Assembly: GCA_004293165.1 (NCBI GenBank)
Contig: RDYL01000004.1
Span: forward strand, 124,001 to 188,000
Length of the DNA: 64,000 bases
Direction: 5' to 3'
From: Flavobacteriia bacterium
GTDB lineage: Bacteria; Bacteroidota; Bacteroidia; Flavobacteriales; Flavobacteriaceae
This document shows positions 35,859 through 43,855 of the stretch, piece by piece. Under the pieces are notes generated by a model. The model searched no databases. It saw nothing but the letters and a program-made list of their open reading frames with translations, and was not told the origin of the DNA. Position numbers and translations under genes: made by a program. Positions within the stretch are counted from its first letter, which is position 1, and each line of letters opens with the position of its first letter.

Positions 35859-36742
35859 CCAATATAAATTTTACTAAAATAAGTCAATCGAAACACATTG
35901 AAAACAAACAAAGACGGATTGTTTCCTTTAAGTTGATTCTCTAAAAATTTCCCAAAAACCGAATACAAAACAGCTAGTAAATACGTAATTTTAAAAGTAT
36001 GTAACTTAGAAACTAAGTTAACCATTTTGCTGTATTCTTTTGTAATAAGTTGTTTTTTATATAGTAAGTGTAAATTATCTAACGAGTTCTTTGTTTTTTC
36101 AACATAAACTGCATTCGTGTCAATATCGTCATGTTGAACTGGATTATGAATATGTTTGATTTTAGTATTCATTTTTTGAAGTTCAAAAGAAAAAAGCGTA
36201 TCATCATGACCATATTTTTTAAAAGAACTATCAAATTTAATGCGATTAAAAACCGATTTTTTTATCAAAGTATTATTGAACAAAGTCGCTCGACACACAT
36301 TTTTATTTCTTTGGTCAACCGTTTGATCTTCCATGAATTTCCCATATTTCCAACGAAGTAATTGTTGTTTTGACGGTGCTTTTTCAGCGTGAATTCTTCC
36401 ACCATATACTACTTCGTAATCAGGAATTTGATTAACGTAATTTTTTATGAAATTAGGAAAAGGTAATACACAATCGCCATCTAAAATTAGTAAATTTTCA
36501 TATCGAGATTGACTAACTAAAATATTTTTATTTTCACGATAACCTACATTTTTCTTCAAAGAAACATAACTACAATGGGATAATAAATTGATTTTCTCGT
36601 TCTCTAAATTATGAATCGAATTTGAAGCATCGTCTTGCGTTAAAATCTCAAAATCTATTTCTAAATCAACACATTGTTGATGAATCTCTTTAACTAAAGG
36701 CAAAAGATTGTAATGGTATATCGTTATTAAAATAGACAGCAT
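35855..36742 (-). CDS. Family 2 glycosyltransferase
   Basis: A 295-residue GT-A protein with MLSILITIYHYNLLPLVKEI, LTQDDASN, VSLKKNVGYRENKN, LLILDGDCVLPFPNF (DxD) and the late YGHDDTLFSFELQKM motif. It is coupled to both flanking genes: its start ATG overlaps the FtsE-like stop by one base and its end overlaps the next glycosyltransferase by 4 nt. Confidence 0.9.
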   Translation of the reverse strand: MLSILITIYHYNLLPLVKEIHQQCVDLEIDFEILTQDDASNSIHNLENEKINLLSHCSYVSLKKNVGYRENKNILVSQSRYENLLILDGDCVLPFPNFIKNYVNQIPDYEVVYGGRIHAEKAPSKQQLLRWKYGKFMEDQTVDQRNKNVCRATLFNNTLIKKSVFNRIKFDSSFKKYGHDDTLFSFELQKMNTKIKHIHNPVQHDDIDTNAVYVEKTKNSLDNLHLLYKKQLITKEYSKMVNLVSKLHTFKITYLLAVLYSVFGKFLENQLKGNNPSLFVFNVFRLTYFSKIYIG

Positions 36743-37425
36743 TATACCGTTCTTTGAACCACTTCAAACATTTTACCGCCTTCAAATTTTAATGTTTTTG
36801 AAGGGTATTTTAAAACCAATGCATAATCATGAGTAGCCATTAAGATGGTTTTTCCGTTGGCATTAATTTTTCTTAGCACTTCCATAATCTCAACACTTGT
36901 TTGTGGATCTAAATTTCCAGTTGGTTCATCGGCTAAAATTAATTCAGGATCATTCAGTAAAGCTCTAGCAATTCCTATGCGTTGTTGTTCTCCGCCAGAA
37001 AGTTGGTGTGGCATTTTAGATGCAAAACCTTTCATGCCTACTTTGTCTAAAACTTCTTCGATTTTTACATCCATTTCTTCTTTAGCTGTCCAACCAGTTG
37101 CTTTTAAAACAAATAAAAGGTTTTCTTTTACGTTGCGGTCAGAAAGTAATTTGAAATCTTGGAACACTACACCTAATTTTCTTCTCAAATAGGGAATGTC
37201 ATTTTCTTTTAAAGTATTTAAATCATAATCAACTACGCTACCTTCGCCTTCAATTAAAGCTAAATCAGCATATAACGTTTTTAAAAAACTACTTTTACCC
37301 GAACCGGTTCTTCCAATTAAGTATAGAAATTCGCCATGTTTTACTTCAATATTAACATCGGTTAAAACTGGATTTTTTTCTTGATAAATCGTTACGTTTT
37401 TTAAAGATAGAACTGATTGCGACAT
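36742..37425 (-). CDS. ftsE: FtsE-like ABC transporter ATP-binding protein
   Basis: A 227-residue ABC ATPase. Walker A is GRTGSGKSS, the Q-loop lies in VFQDFKLL, the signature is LSGGEQQRIGIARAL, Walker B with the catalytic glutamate is ELILADEPTGNLD, and the switch histidine is in MATHDYALV. The FTLR/FQDFKLLSDRNVKENL pattern is that of FtsE, which with FtsX activates peptidoglycan hydrolases at the septum. No ftsX is adjacent. Instead it is coupled to two glycosyltransferases. A generic LolD-like role is the alternative. Confidence 0.85.
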   Translation of the reverse strand: MSQSVLSLKNVTIYQEKNPVLTDVNIEVKHGEFLYLIGRTGSGKSSFLKTLYADLALIEGEGSVVDYDLNTLKENDIPYLRRKLGVVFQDFKLLSDRNVKENLLFVLKATGWTAKEEMDVKIEEVLDKVGMKGFASKMPHQLSGGEQQRIGIARALLNDPELILADEPTGNLDPQTSVEIMEVLRKINANGKTILMATHDYALVLKYPSKTLKFEGGKMFEVVQRTV

Positions 37426-37584
37426 AAGTTAATTTTAATTTAAAAATGTAAAAGTAATAACTTAAACGGCTGTTTCAAAATTTAAAGTTAATTTCGATTA
37501 AAAATAGTAGTTTTGGTTGAAAACTATGTTTAAAAATTGTACAATAATATGTTAATAGCCTTCGTTATTACTTGTAATAAGCCT

Positions 37585-37592
37585 TATATTTG
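37585..37592 (+). promoter_or_regulatory. -7 element for the large TPR gene
   Basis: TATATTTG, 22 nt before the ATG at 37615, fits TAnnTTTG. The divergent ftsE-like gene starts about 190 nt away. Confidence 0.5.
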
Positions 37593-37614
37593 GAACTTAT
37601 AAATAACGAATCAA

Positions 37615-40600
37615 ATGATAAAGTATTTAAAACTTTCTTTTTTAGTTGTTTTCTTTTCAGGAACACTTTTAGCCCAACAATCTTTTGTCTATACGCACGA
37701 ATTGACAGAGTTTAATCGAGCACTTGAATTATATAAAGATAAACAATATCAAGCAGCACAAATTTTATTCGACAAAGTAAAATCCAAAACCGATAATATG
37801 GAAGTTGAATCGGATTGTGCCTACTATTTTGCGAACTGTGCTATTCGTTTGGACCAAATGGGAGCAGATGTTTTGGTAGAAAGTTTTGTAGAAGATTATC
37901 CTACGAGTACAAAAACGAATCAAGCCTATATTGAAGTAGCGCATTATTATTTTGATCAAGGAAATTATCCAAAATCATTAGAATGGTTTGATAAAGCTGA
38001 TTCAAATAATATGTCACAAGCCGAAAGAGAAAAATATAATTTCCAAAAAGGATATGCCTATTTCACAGCGAAAAACACAAAAGAAGCTACAAAATACTTT
38101 AATCAAGTAGTAAATTCAAAGACTTTTGGAAGTCAAGCAAAATACTATTTAGGTTACATGTCTTATGAAACCGATGATTATAAAAGTGCAAATCAATATT
38201 TCGATCAAGTTTCAGACCAAGAAAAGTACAAAGAAAAAATGGGGTATTTTCAAGCGGATATGAATTTCAAGCTTGGGAATTTCCAAAAAGCCATCGATTT
38301 AGGTTTGGAGCAATTACCAAAATCGAAAGGAGAAGAAAAAAGTGAATTGTCTAAAATCATTGGAGAGAGTTATTTTAATTTAAAACAATACGACAAAGCA
38401 CTTCCTCATTTGTTAGCATATAACGGAAAAAAAGGAAAATGGACGAATACCGATTTTTACCAATTAGGGTATACTTATTACCAACAAAAAGATTATGAAA
38501 ATGCTATTTCGCAGTTCAATAAAATTATTGATGGAAATGATGGTGTAGCTCAAAATGCGTATTATCATTTGGCGGAAAGTTATTTAAAAACGGATAAAAA
38601 ACAACAAGCATTAAATGCATTTAAAACAGCTTCTGAAATGGAGTTTGATTTAAAAATTCAAGAAGATGCCTATTTGAATTATACCAAATTAAGTTATGAA
38701 ATCGGAAATCCATACAAATCGGTTCCTGAAATCATGAATGCTTATTTGGATAAGTATCCAAATTCACCTTATAAATCAGAGATTAATAACTTGTTGATTA
38801 GTTCTTATATCACATCCAAAAATTATAAAGAAGCACTTTCGTTATTAGAGAAAAATAAATCGCCAGAAAATAAATTAGCGTATCAAAAAGTAACATTTTA
38901 CAGAGGTTTAGAATTGTATACCGATGGTGATTACAAAGGTGCTTATGCGTTATTTAAAAAATCGTTTGCTGAAAATAAAGATGCAAAATTCACAGCAAGA
39001 GCTACTTTTTGGAAAGCGGAAACCGAGTATAATTTAGACCAATTTGAAGAAGCAAAATTGAGTTTCAAGCAGTTTTTAAATTCATCTGAAGCTTCAAATA
39101 CACCTGAATACGCAAATGCAAATTACAACTTAGCGTATTCGTATTTCAAGTTGAAAGAATATGAAAATGCAATTCAGTATTTCGATTCGTTTACCAAATC
39201 TATTAAAGATGATAAAATTCGTTTAACCGATGCTTATTTGAGATTAGGTGATTGTAATTTCATGGCAGCAAAATATTGGCCAGCTATGGATGCATATAAC
39301 AAAGCGATTGACATGAAAAGTGTTGATGCTGATTATGCGGCATTTCAAAAAGGAATCAGCTATGGATTTGTAAGCAAACCCGATCGTAAAATTGAAGATT
39401 TAGAAAAATTCGCAAAAACATATCCAACGTCTCAATATGCCGATGATGCATTGTATGAATTAGGAAATACTTACGTAAATCAAAATCAGAACGAAAAAGG
39501 AATTGCAACTTATGATAAGTTAATCAACGGATATGAATCAAGTTCGTATGTAGCAAAAGCCATTTTAAAGCAAGGTTTAATTTACTATAACTCAAGCAAA
39601 GAAGATTTAGCTTTAACGAAATTCAAAAAGGTTGTAGCGGAATATCCAAACTCGCCAGAATCTATTGAGGCGGTTTCAACAGCGCGTTTAATTTATGTAG
39701 ATAAAGGTCAAGTGGATGATTATGCAGCTTGGGTGAAAACTTTATCATTTGTAGAAGTTTCAGATGCAGATTTGGATAATGATACTTATGAATCTGCCGA
39801 AAAACAATATTTACAAAACAATACCAAACAAGCTATTTCAGGATTCTCAAGTTATGTGAGCAAGTTTCCAAACGGATTGCATGCATTGAAGGCGAATTTC
39901 TATTTAGCGCAATTGTATTTTGCAGATAATTTAGAAGCTAATTCAGTGAAACATTATGAGTTTGTAGTTTCAAAACCAAGAAATGAATTTACGGAGCAAG
40001 CGCTAGCTCGTTTGTGTCAAGTGCATTTGAAAGCTAAGAATTACGATAGCGCTCTTCCCGTTTTAAAACGATTAGAAACTGAAGCAGATTTCCCGCAAAA
40101 TATCACGTATGCGCAATCTAATTTGATGAAATCGTATTACGAAAAACAAGATTTTACTAATGCCGTTGTGTATGCAGATAAAGTGTTGAAAAACGACAAA
40201 ATCGATGACAGAATTAAAAGTGATGCGCAAATTATCGTAGCGCGTTCGGCAATAAAAACAAACGATGAAGCTAAAGCAAAAGAGGCGTATGCTAAATTGC
40301 AAAAAATTGCAAAAGGTGAATTAGCTGCAGAAGCTTTGTATTACGATGCGTATTTCAAAAACAAAGAAGGCAAGTTTGAACCTTCGAATGTTGTAGTGCA
40401 GAAAATCGCTAAAGATTACTCAGGGTATAAATATTATGGAGCGAAGAGTTTGGTAATTATGGCGAAAAACTTCTACGGATTAAAAGATAGTTTCCAAGCG
40501 ACTTACATTTTAGAAAGTGTAATTGAAAACTTCAAAGAATATACAGATGTAATTGAAGAAGCGCAAAAAGAATTGGATTTCATCAAAGGAGAAGAAGCAA

Positions 40601-40626
40601 AACGTAATTCATCAATCACAAATTAA
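37615..40626 (+). CDS. Large periplasmic TPR protein
   Basis: A 1003-residue exported protein (signal MIKYLKLSFLVVFFSGTLLAQ) made almost entirely of TPR/Sel1-like helix pairs, for example YYFDQGNYPKSLEWFDKADS, FYQLGYTYYQQKDYENAISQFNKI and ANYNLAYSYFKLKEYENAIQYFDSF. About 20 or more repeats can be counted by eye. It is followed after 73 nt by an outer-membrane beta-barrel gene, implying a barrel with a periplasmic TPR scaffold. No enzymatic domain is present. Such TPR-barrel pairs are widespread in Bacteroidota with unclear function. Confidence 0.88.
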   Translation: MIKYLKLSFLVVFFSGTLLAQQSFVYTHELTEFNRALELYKDKQYQAAQILFDKVKSKTDNMEVESDCAYYFANCAIRLDQMGADVLVESFVEDYPTSTKTNQAYIEVAHYYFDQGNYPKSLEWFDKADSNNMSQAEREKYNFQKGYAYFTAKNTKEATKYFNQVVNSKTFGSQAKYYLGYMSYETDDYKSANQYFDQVSDQEKYKEKMGYFQADMNFKLGNFQKAIDLGLEQLPKSKGEEKSELSKIIGESYFNLKQYDKALPHLLAYNGKKGKWTNTDFYQLGYTYYQQKDYENAISQFNKIIDGNDGVAQNAYYHLAESYLKTDKKQQALNAFKTASEMEFDLKIQEDAYLNYTKLSYEIGNPYKSVPEIMNAYLDKYPNSPYKSEINNLLISSYITSKNYKEALSLLEKNKSPENKLAYQKVTFYRGLELYTDGDYKGAYALFKKSFAENKDAKFTARATFWKAETEYNLDQFEEAKLSFKQFLNSSEASNTPEYANANYNLAYSYFKLKEYENAIQYFDSFTKSIKDDKIRLTDAYLRLGDCNFMAAKYWPAMDAYNKAIDMKSVDADYAAFQKGISYGFVSKPDRKIEDLEKFAKTYPTSQYADDALYELGNTYVNQNQNEKGIATYDKLINGYESSSYVAKAILKQGLIYYNSSKEDLALTKFKKVVAEYPNSPESIEAVSTARLIYVDKGQVDDYAAWVKTLSFVEVSDADLDNDTYESAEKQYLQNNTKQAISGFSSYVSKFPNGLHALKANFYLAQLYFADNLEANSVKHYEFVVSKPRNEFTEQALARLCQVHLKAKNYDSALPVLKRLETEADFPQNITYAQSNLMKSYYEKQDFTNAVVYADKVLKNDKIDDRIKSDAQIIVARSAIKTNDEAKAKEAYAKLQKIAKGELAAEALYYDAYFKNKEGKFEPSNVVVQKIAKDYSGYKYYGAKSLVIMAKNFYGLKDSFQATYILESVIENFKEYTDVIEEAQKELDFIKGEEAKRNSSITN

Positions 40627-40642
40627 TAAAAATTAGATAATT

Positions 40643-40680
40643 GTCATACTGCCCCGAAGTTTCGGGATTGTTTCAGTATC
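40643..40680. repeat. Nested palindrome of the TCATRCTG family
   Basis: Outer arms ATACTG (40646-40651) and CAGTAT (40674-40679) enclose CCCGAA-gt-TTCGGG (40653-40666). The ends TGTCAT and TATCTC match the smaller copies at 5546 and 6080, but with a compensatory G-C to A-T change in the stem. Confidence 0.75.
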
Positions 40681-40699
40681 TCATTTAAAAAAATAGAAC

Positions 40700-42454
40700 A
40701 TGAAGAAATTAAATATAATCGCCTTAGTTGTAGTCGTATTCGGTATCCAATTTTCTTTTGCTCAAGTAAAAGATGAAAATATTGGTTCAGAAGTGGTAAA
40801 TATCGTAAAACCTTATACGCCCACTATTTCAGATGCTTTCAAAGTAAAAGAAACACCTGTTTTGGAAGATGAAGAAGAACAAAAAAAGATGCCAATTCAG
40901 TACAATATTTTCTCATTTCCGGTAGCATCAACATTTACACCAGCAAAAGGAAAAGCAGCAGGAGTAGATAAAATCGAAAAAGAAAAATTATACAACAATT
41001 ACGCAACTTTAGGTTTTGGAAATTATCCAACTATCAATGCTGAATTGTTTATTACACAAAATTTAAGCCGAAGCAATTATGTGGGCGGAATGTTACGTCA
41101 TTTATCGTCTCAAGGCGGAATCAAAGATTTGGTTTTAGATGATAAATTCTACAACACCAGTTTAGATGTTACGTACGGAGTTCGCGAACGCGATATGAGT
41201 TGGAATGTTGATTTAGGAGTGAAAAATCAAATTTATAATTGGTACGGTTTACCTACAGAATCAATTGTTTTTGATGATGCTACAATTGCAGGAATCGATT
41301 CAAAACAAACATACAATACGATTGCTCTTGGCGGAAAAATGAGTTTCAAAGACGGAATTTTTAATGATGCTAGCATACAATTCAAACGTTTTTCTGATGG
41401 ATTGGATTCGGGCGAAAATCGTTTTTTCATCAAGCCAAATTTAGATTTCAATGTAATGAATCAAAAAATAAAAGCTGATTTCGTAGTGGATTATGTGGGT
41501 GGAAGTTTTGAGAGAATGTACGATGTAGATTCGGAATTAAAATACAGCACTATTATTGCAGGAACAAAACCAAGTATTTTGTACCAACAAGATGATTTGT
41601 CAGTTCAAATTGGAGCTGGAGTGTATTATGCAACTACAAAAAACAATAACGAAAGCGATGGCAAGATTTTCATTTATCCAAACATCAAAGCGTCTTATAA
41701 ATTAGTAGGTGATATTCTTGTTGCTTACGCTGGAGCGGAAGGTGATTTAGAGCAAAATTCGTATGCTGATTTCGTAGATCAAAATCCGTTTGTGTCGCCA
41801 ACGTTATTTATTGCGCCAACGGATAATAAATTTGATTTGTATGTTGGTATGAAAGGAAAATTAGCCAATTCTGTAGCCTTCAATGTTAGAGCTTCGAATA
41901 AAAATCAAGCAGATAGAGCATTATTTGTTAGCAATGGTTTTGATGGAACAGGAACAAATACAAACGGTTATGCTTATGGAAATTCATTTGCAGTGGTGTA
42001 TGACGATTTAAACACGCTAAGCATTTTCGGAGAATTGAAAGCTGATTTTTCTAAAAACGTAACTTTCGGAATCAACGGAACCTACAATAATTACTCAACC
42101 GATTCGCAAGCGGAAGCATGGAATTTACCACAATTAAAAATTGGATCAACCGTAGATTTTGATATCAATGAAAAATGGTATGCAGGAGCCAATGTGTTTT
42201 TTGTAGGCGAAAGAAAAGATTTAGTTTCAATTCAAGATGATGTGTTGGTTTTTCCAGCTACTTTTTCACAACAAGTGGTAACATTAGATAGCTATTTCGA
42301 TTTGAATGCACACGTGGGTTATAAGTACAATGCAAAATTAACTGCTTTCTTAAAAGGAAACAACTTAGCCAATCAACAATATAATCGCTGGGCTAATTTT
42401 CCAGTACAAGGAATTCAGGTGTTGTTAGGTGCAAATTATAAATTCGATTTCTAA
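40700..42454 (+). CDS. Outer-membrane beta-barrel protein (TonB-receptor-like, no plug)
   Basis: A 584-residue protein with signal peptide (MKKLNIIALVVVVFGIQFSFAQ) and alternating aromatic/hydrophilic beta-strand pattern through to the terminal phenylalanine (GANYKFDF). Only a short N-terminal segment of about 90 residues precedes the barrel (VVNIVKPYTPTISDAFKVKE), so there is no obvious full TonB plug. It is probably the barrel half of a complex with the upstream 1003-residue TPR protein. Databases often call such proteins TonB-dependent receptor, which may overstate the evidence. Confidence 0.82.
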   Translation: MKKLNIIALVVVVFGIQFSFAQVKDENIGSEVVNIVKPYTPTISDAFKVKETPVLEDEEEQKKMPIQYNIFSFPVASTFTPAKGKAAGVDKIEKEKLYNNYATLGFGNYPTINAELFITQNLSRSNYVGGMLRHLSSQGGIKDLVLDDKFYNTSLDVTYGVRERDMSWNVDLGVKNQIYNWYGLPTESIVFDDATIAGIDSKQTYNTIALGGKMSFKDGIFNDASIQFKRFSDGLDSGENRFFIKPNLDFNVMNQKIKADFVVDYVGGSFERMYDVDSELKYSTIIAGTKPSILYQQDDLSVQIGAGVYYATTKNNNESDGKIFIYPNIKASYKLVGDILVAYAGAEGDLEQNSYADFVDQNPFVSPTLFIAPTDNKFDLYVGMKGKLANSVAFNVRASNKNQADRALFVSNGFDGTGTNTNGYAYGNSFAVVYDDLNTLSIFGELKADFSKNVTFGINGTYNNYSTDSQAEAWNLPQLKIGSTVDFDINEKWYAGANVFFVGERKDLVSIQDDVLVFPATFSQQVVTLDSYFDLNAHVGYKYNAKLTAFLKGNNLANQQYNRWANFPVQGIQVLLGANYKFDF

Positions 42455-42540
42455 AACTTCAATATTCAACATTCATAGTTCCAAGTTAAAAATGTTGAAT
42501 ATTCAATTTTGAACAATGAATTTTGAAGTTTACTAAAGTG
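42453..42540. repeat. Imperfect palindrome after the barrel gene
   Basis: AATATTCAACATT (42461-42473) and AATGTTGAATATT (42491-42503) are perfect 13-nt arms, and AAACTTCA / TTTGAAGTTT extend the pairing outside. It could end transcription, although a clean T-tract is missing. Confidence 0.65.
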
Positions 42541-42569
42541 ATTTTATAAGTTTTTTCAATACTATATTC

Positions 42570-43133
42570 GTGAATAAATATCTCTTTCTTATTGTTTGTT
42601 TTAGTTTTTTGAATTGTAAGAATTCGGAAAATAAAATTGTGAATACTGCTGAGATAAAATTTAATAATTTGAATTTCTTTGATTTTGATAATGTTGAACA
42701 TTATTCTAAAAATATAAAAGATGACGATATTTTGCACGAAATGCAAAGATTAGATGGTATTGATAAGCATTCTGAAGAATATAATTATCTAAATCTAATT
42801 GCGTATAATTATCCTAAAGATGTTAATGACAAAGAATTTATAAGTAATTTGGTAAAATACAAATTTTCGAAAATACAAATTGATAATAATATCCATAAAG
42901 ACATAAATAAACTTTTTAGTACATCAAAATGTGAAGGAGGTTATCCTTCAGCTTGTGCTCCAGTTTATAGAGATATTCTTGTTTTTTACAAACAAGATAA
43001 GATTATAGGAATAGCAAAAATTTGTTTTGAATGTGGACAAAGCTATATTTTAGGTTCTTCTAATGATGTAAGGGATTTTGGAAGCTGTGGAGAGTATGGT
43101 GTATTGTATGAAATTTTAAAAGGGAAAAAATAA
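42570..43133 (+). CDS. Putative lipoprotein of unknown function
   Basis: A 187-residue protein with a lipoprotein-type start (MNKYLFLIVCFSFLNC, Cys16 as the likely acylation site). The mature part has an acidic, Asn/Lys-rich N-half and a cysteine-rich C-half (CEGGYPSAC, CFECG, CGEYG) that might bind metal or form disulfides. It starts with GTG at 42570. I do not recognise the family. It is more AT-rich than its neighbours and sits between two intergenic repeats, so recent gain is possible. Confidence 0.7.
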   Translation: MNKYLFLIVCFSFLNCKNSENKIVNTAEIKFNNLNFFDFDNVEHYSKNIKDDDILHEMQRLDGIDKHSEEYNYLNLIAYNYPKDVNDKEFISNLVKYKFSKIQIDNNIHKDINKLFSTSKCEGGYPSACAPVYRDILVFYKQDKIIGIAKICFECGQSYILGSSNDVRDFGSCGEYGVLYEILKGKK

Positions 43134-43134
43134 T

Positions 43135-43177
43135 ACTCGCGTTCTTAGCGCCTTCTTAGCGAACTTAGCGGTTAAAC
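43135..43177. repeat. CTTAGCG-type intergenic repeat, copy 2
   Basis: Contains CTTAGCGCC, CTTAGCGAA and CTTAGCGGTTAAA in series, the reverse complement of units at 5980-6025. It ends at the start codon of the GreA-like gene. Confidence 0.65.
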
Positions 43178-43178
43178 C

Positions 43179-43628
43179 ATGACATTCAAACAAAAAATAA
43201 AATCCCATTACCAATACCTATTATCTGAAAAAATAAACGAATTGCGTTTTATGATTTCCGATTTAGCTCAAGATGCGCAAAACGATGCGAAAGGTTCGGC
43301 TGGCGATAAGCACGAAACCGCTTTATCGATGATGCATTTAGAGCAAGAAAAACTCAATCAAAAATTAGCAGAAATCATCGGTCAAAAGAATAGTGTTGAT
43401 AAAATTGATGCGGAGGCAATTCATACCAAAGTTGCTCTGGGAAGTTTGGTTCAAACCAATGAAATGTTGTTTTATATCAGCGCCGCTTTACCAAAAATCC
43501 AACTCGAAAATAAAACGATTATTGCCGTTTCACCACAATCGCCATTAGGAAGTCAATTAATGGGAAAAAGCCTCGGAGATGAGGTTGTGATCAATACCAA
43601 TCGATTCCAAATTAAATGCATCGAATAA
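43179..43628 (+). CDS. GreA/GreB-like protein (small transcription-factor-type)
   Basis: A 149-residue protein. The N-terminal part (1-75) is helical and coiled-coil-like with acidic and polar residues; the C-terminal part (80-149) resembles the GreA/Rnk C-terminal FKBP-like domain, including ISPQSPLGSQLMGKSLGDEVVI, close to the GreA motif PxSPxGxALLGKxxGD. It would then be an RNA-polymerase secondary-channel factor. Databases have, to my memory, labelled this family 3-oxoacyl-ACP synthase, but no thiolase-fold motif is present. A terminator follows. Confidence 0.75.
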   Translation: MTFKQKIKSHYQYLLSEKINELRFMISDLAQDAQNDAKGSAGDKHETALSMMHLEQEKLNQKLAEIIGQKNSVDKIDAEAIHTKVALGSLVQTNEMLFYISAALPKIQLENKTIIAVSPQSPLGSQLMGKSLGDEVVINTNRFQIKCIE

Positions 43629-43635
43629 AACAAAC

Positions 43636-43658
43636 GCCACTCTCTCGAGTGGTTTTTT
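43636..43658 (+). terminator. Terminator after the GreA-like gene
   Basis: CCACTC - tctc - GAGTGG followed by seven T residues, starting 8 nt past the stop codon. Confidence 0.88.
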
Positions 43659-43802
43659 TATGATTTGTGACCAAAACAAATTAAAAACAGTCTTTCTGAT
43701 TGATAATACAATTAAAAAAGTATATTTTAGTTTAAAATTATAACTAAAATTAGTTTTAAGATTTATTATTTAAACTTATATATTCAATTTTGCTTCATCA
43801 AA

Positions 43803-43828
43803 TTAAGTGAATCTAAAATATCACTTAA
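43803..43828 (+). promoter_or_regulatory. Inverted repeat in the asnB leader
   Basis: TTAAGTGA and TCACTTAA form 8-bp arms around a 10-nt loop 28 nt before the asnB ATG. It could be an operator or a leader hairpin; no T-tract follows. Confidence 0.35.
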
Positions 43829-43855
43829 ACTTATCAACTCTTAAACTAAAAAGTT

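Noticed and set aside
42486..42746. Minus-strand ORF over the palindrome and lipoprotein start
   Set aside because: It spans an intergenic hairpin and overlaps the better-supported lipoprotein gene with a lipobox.
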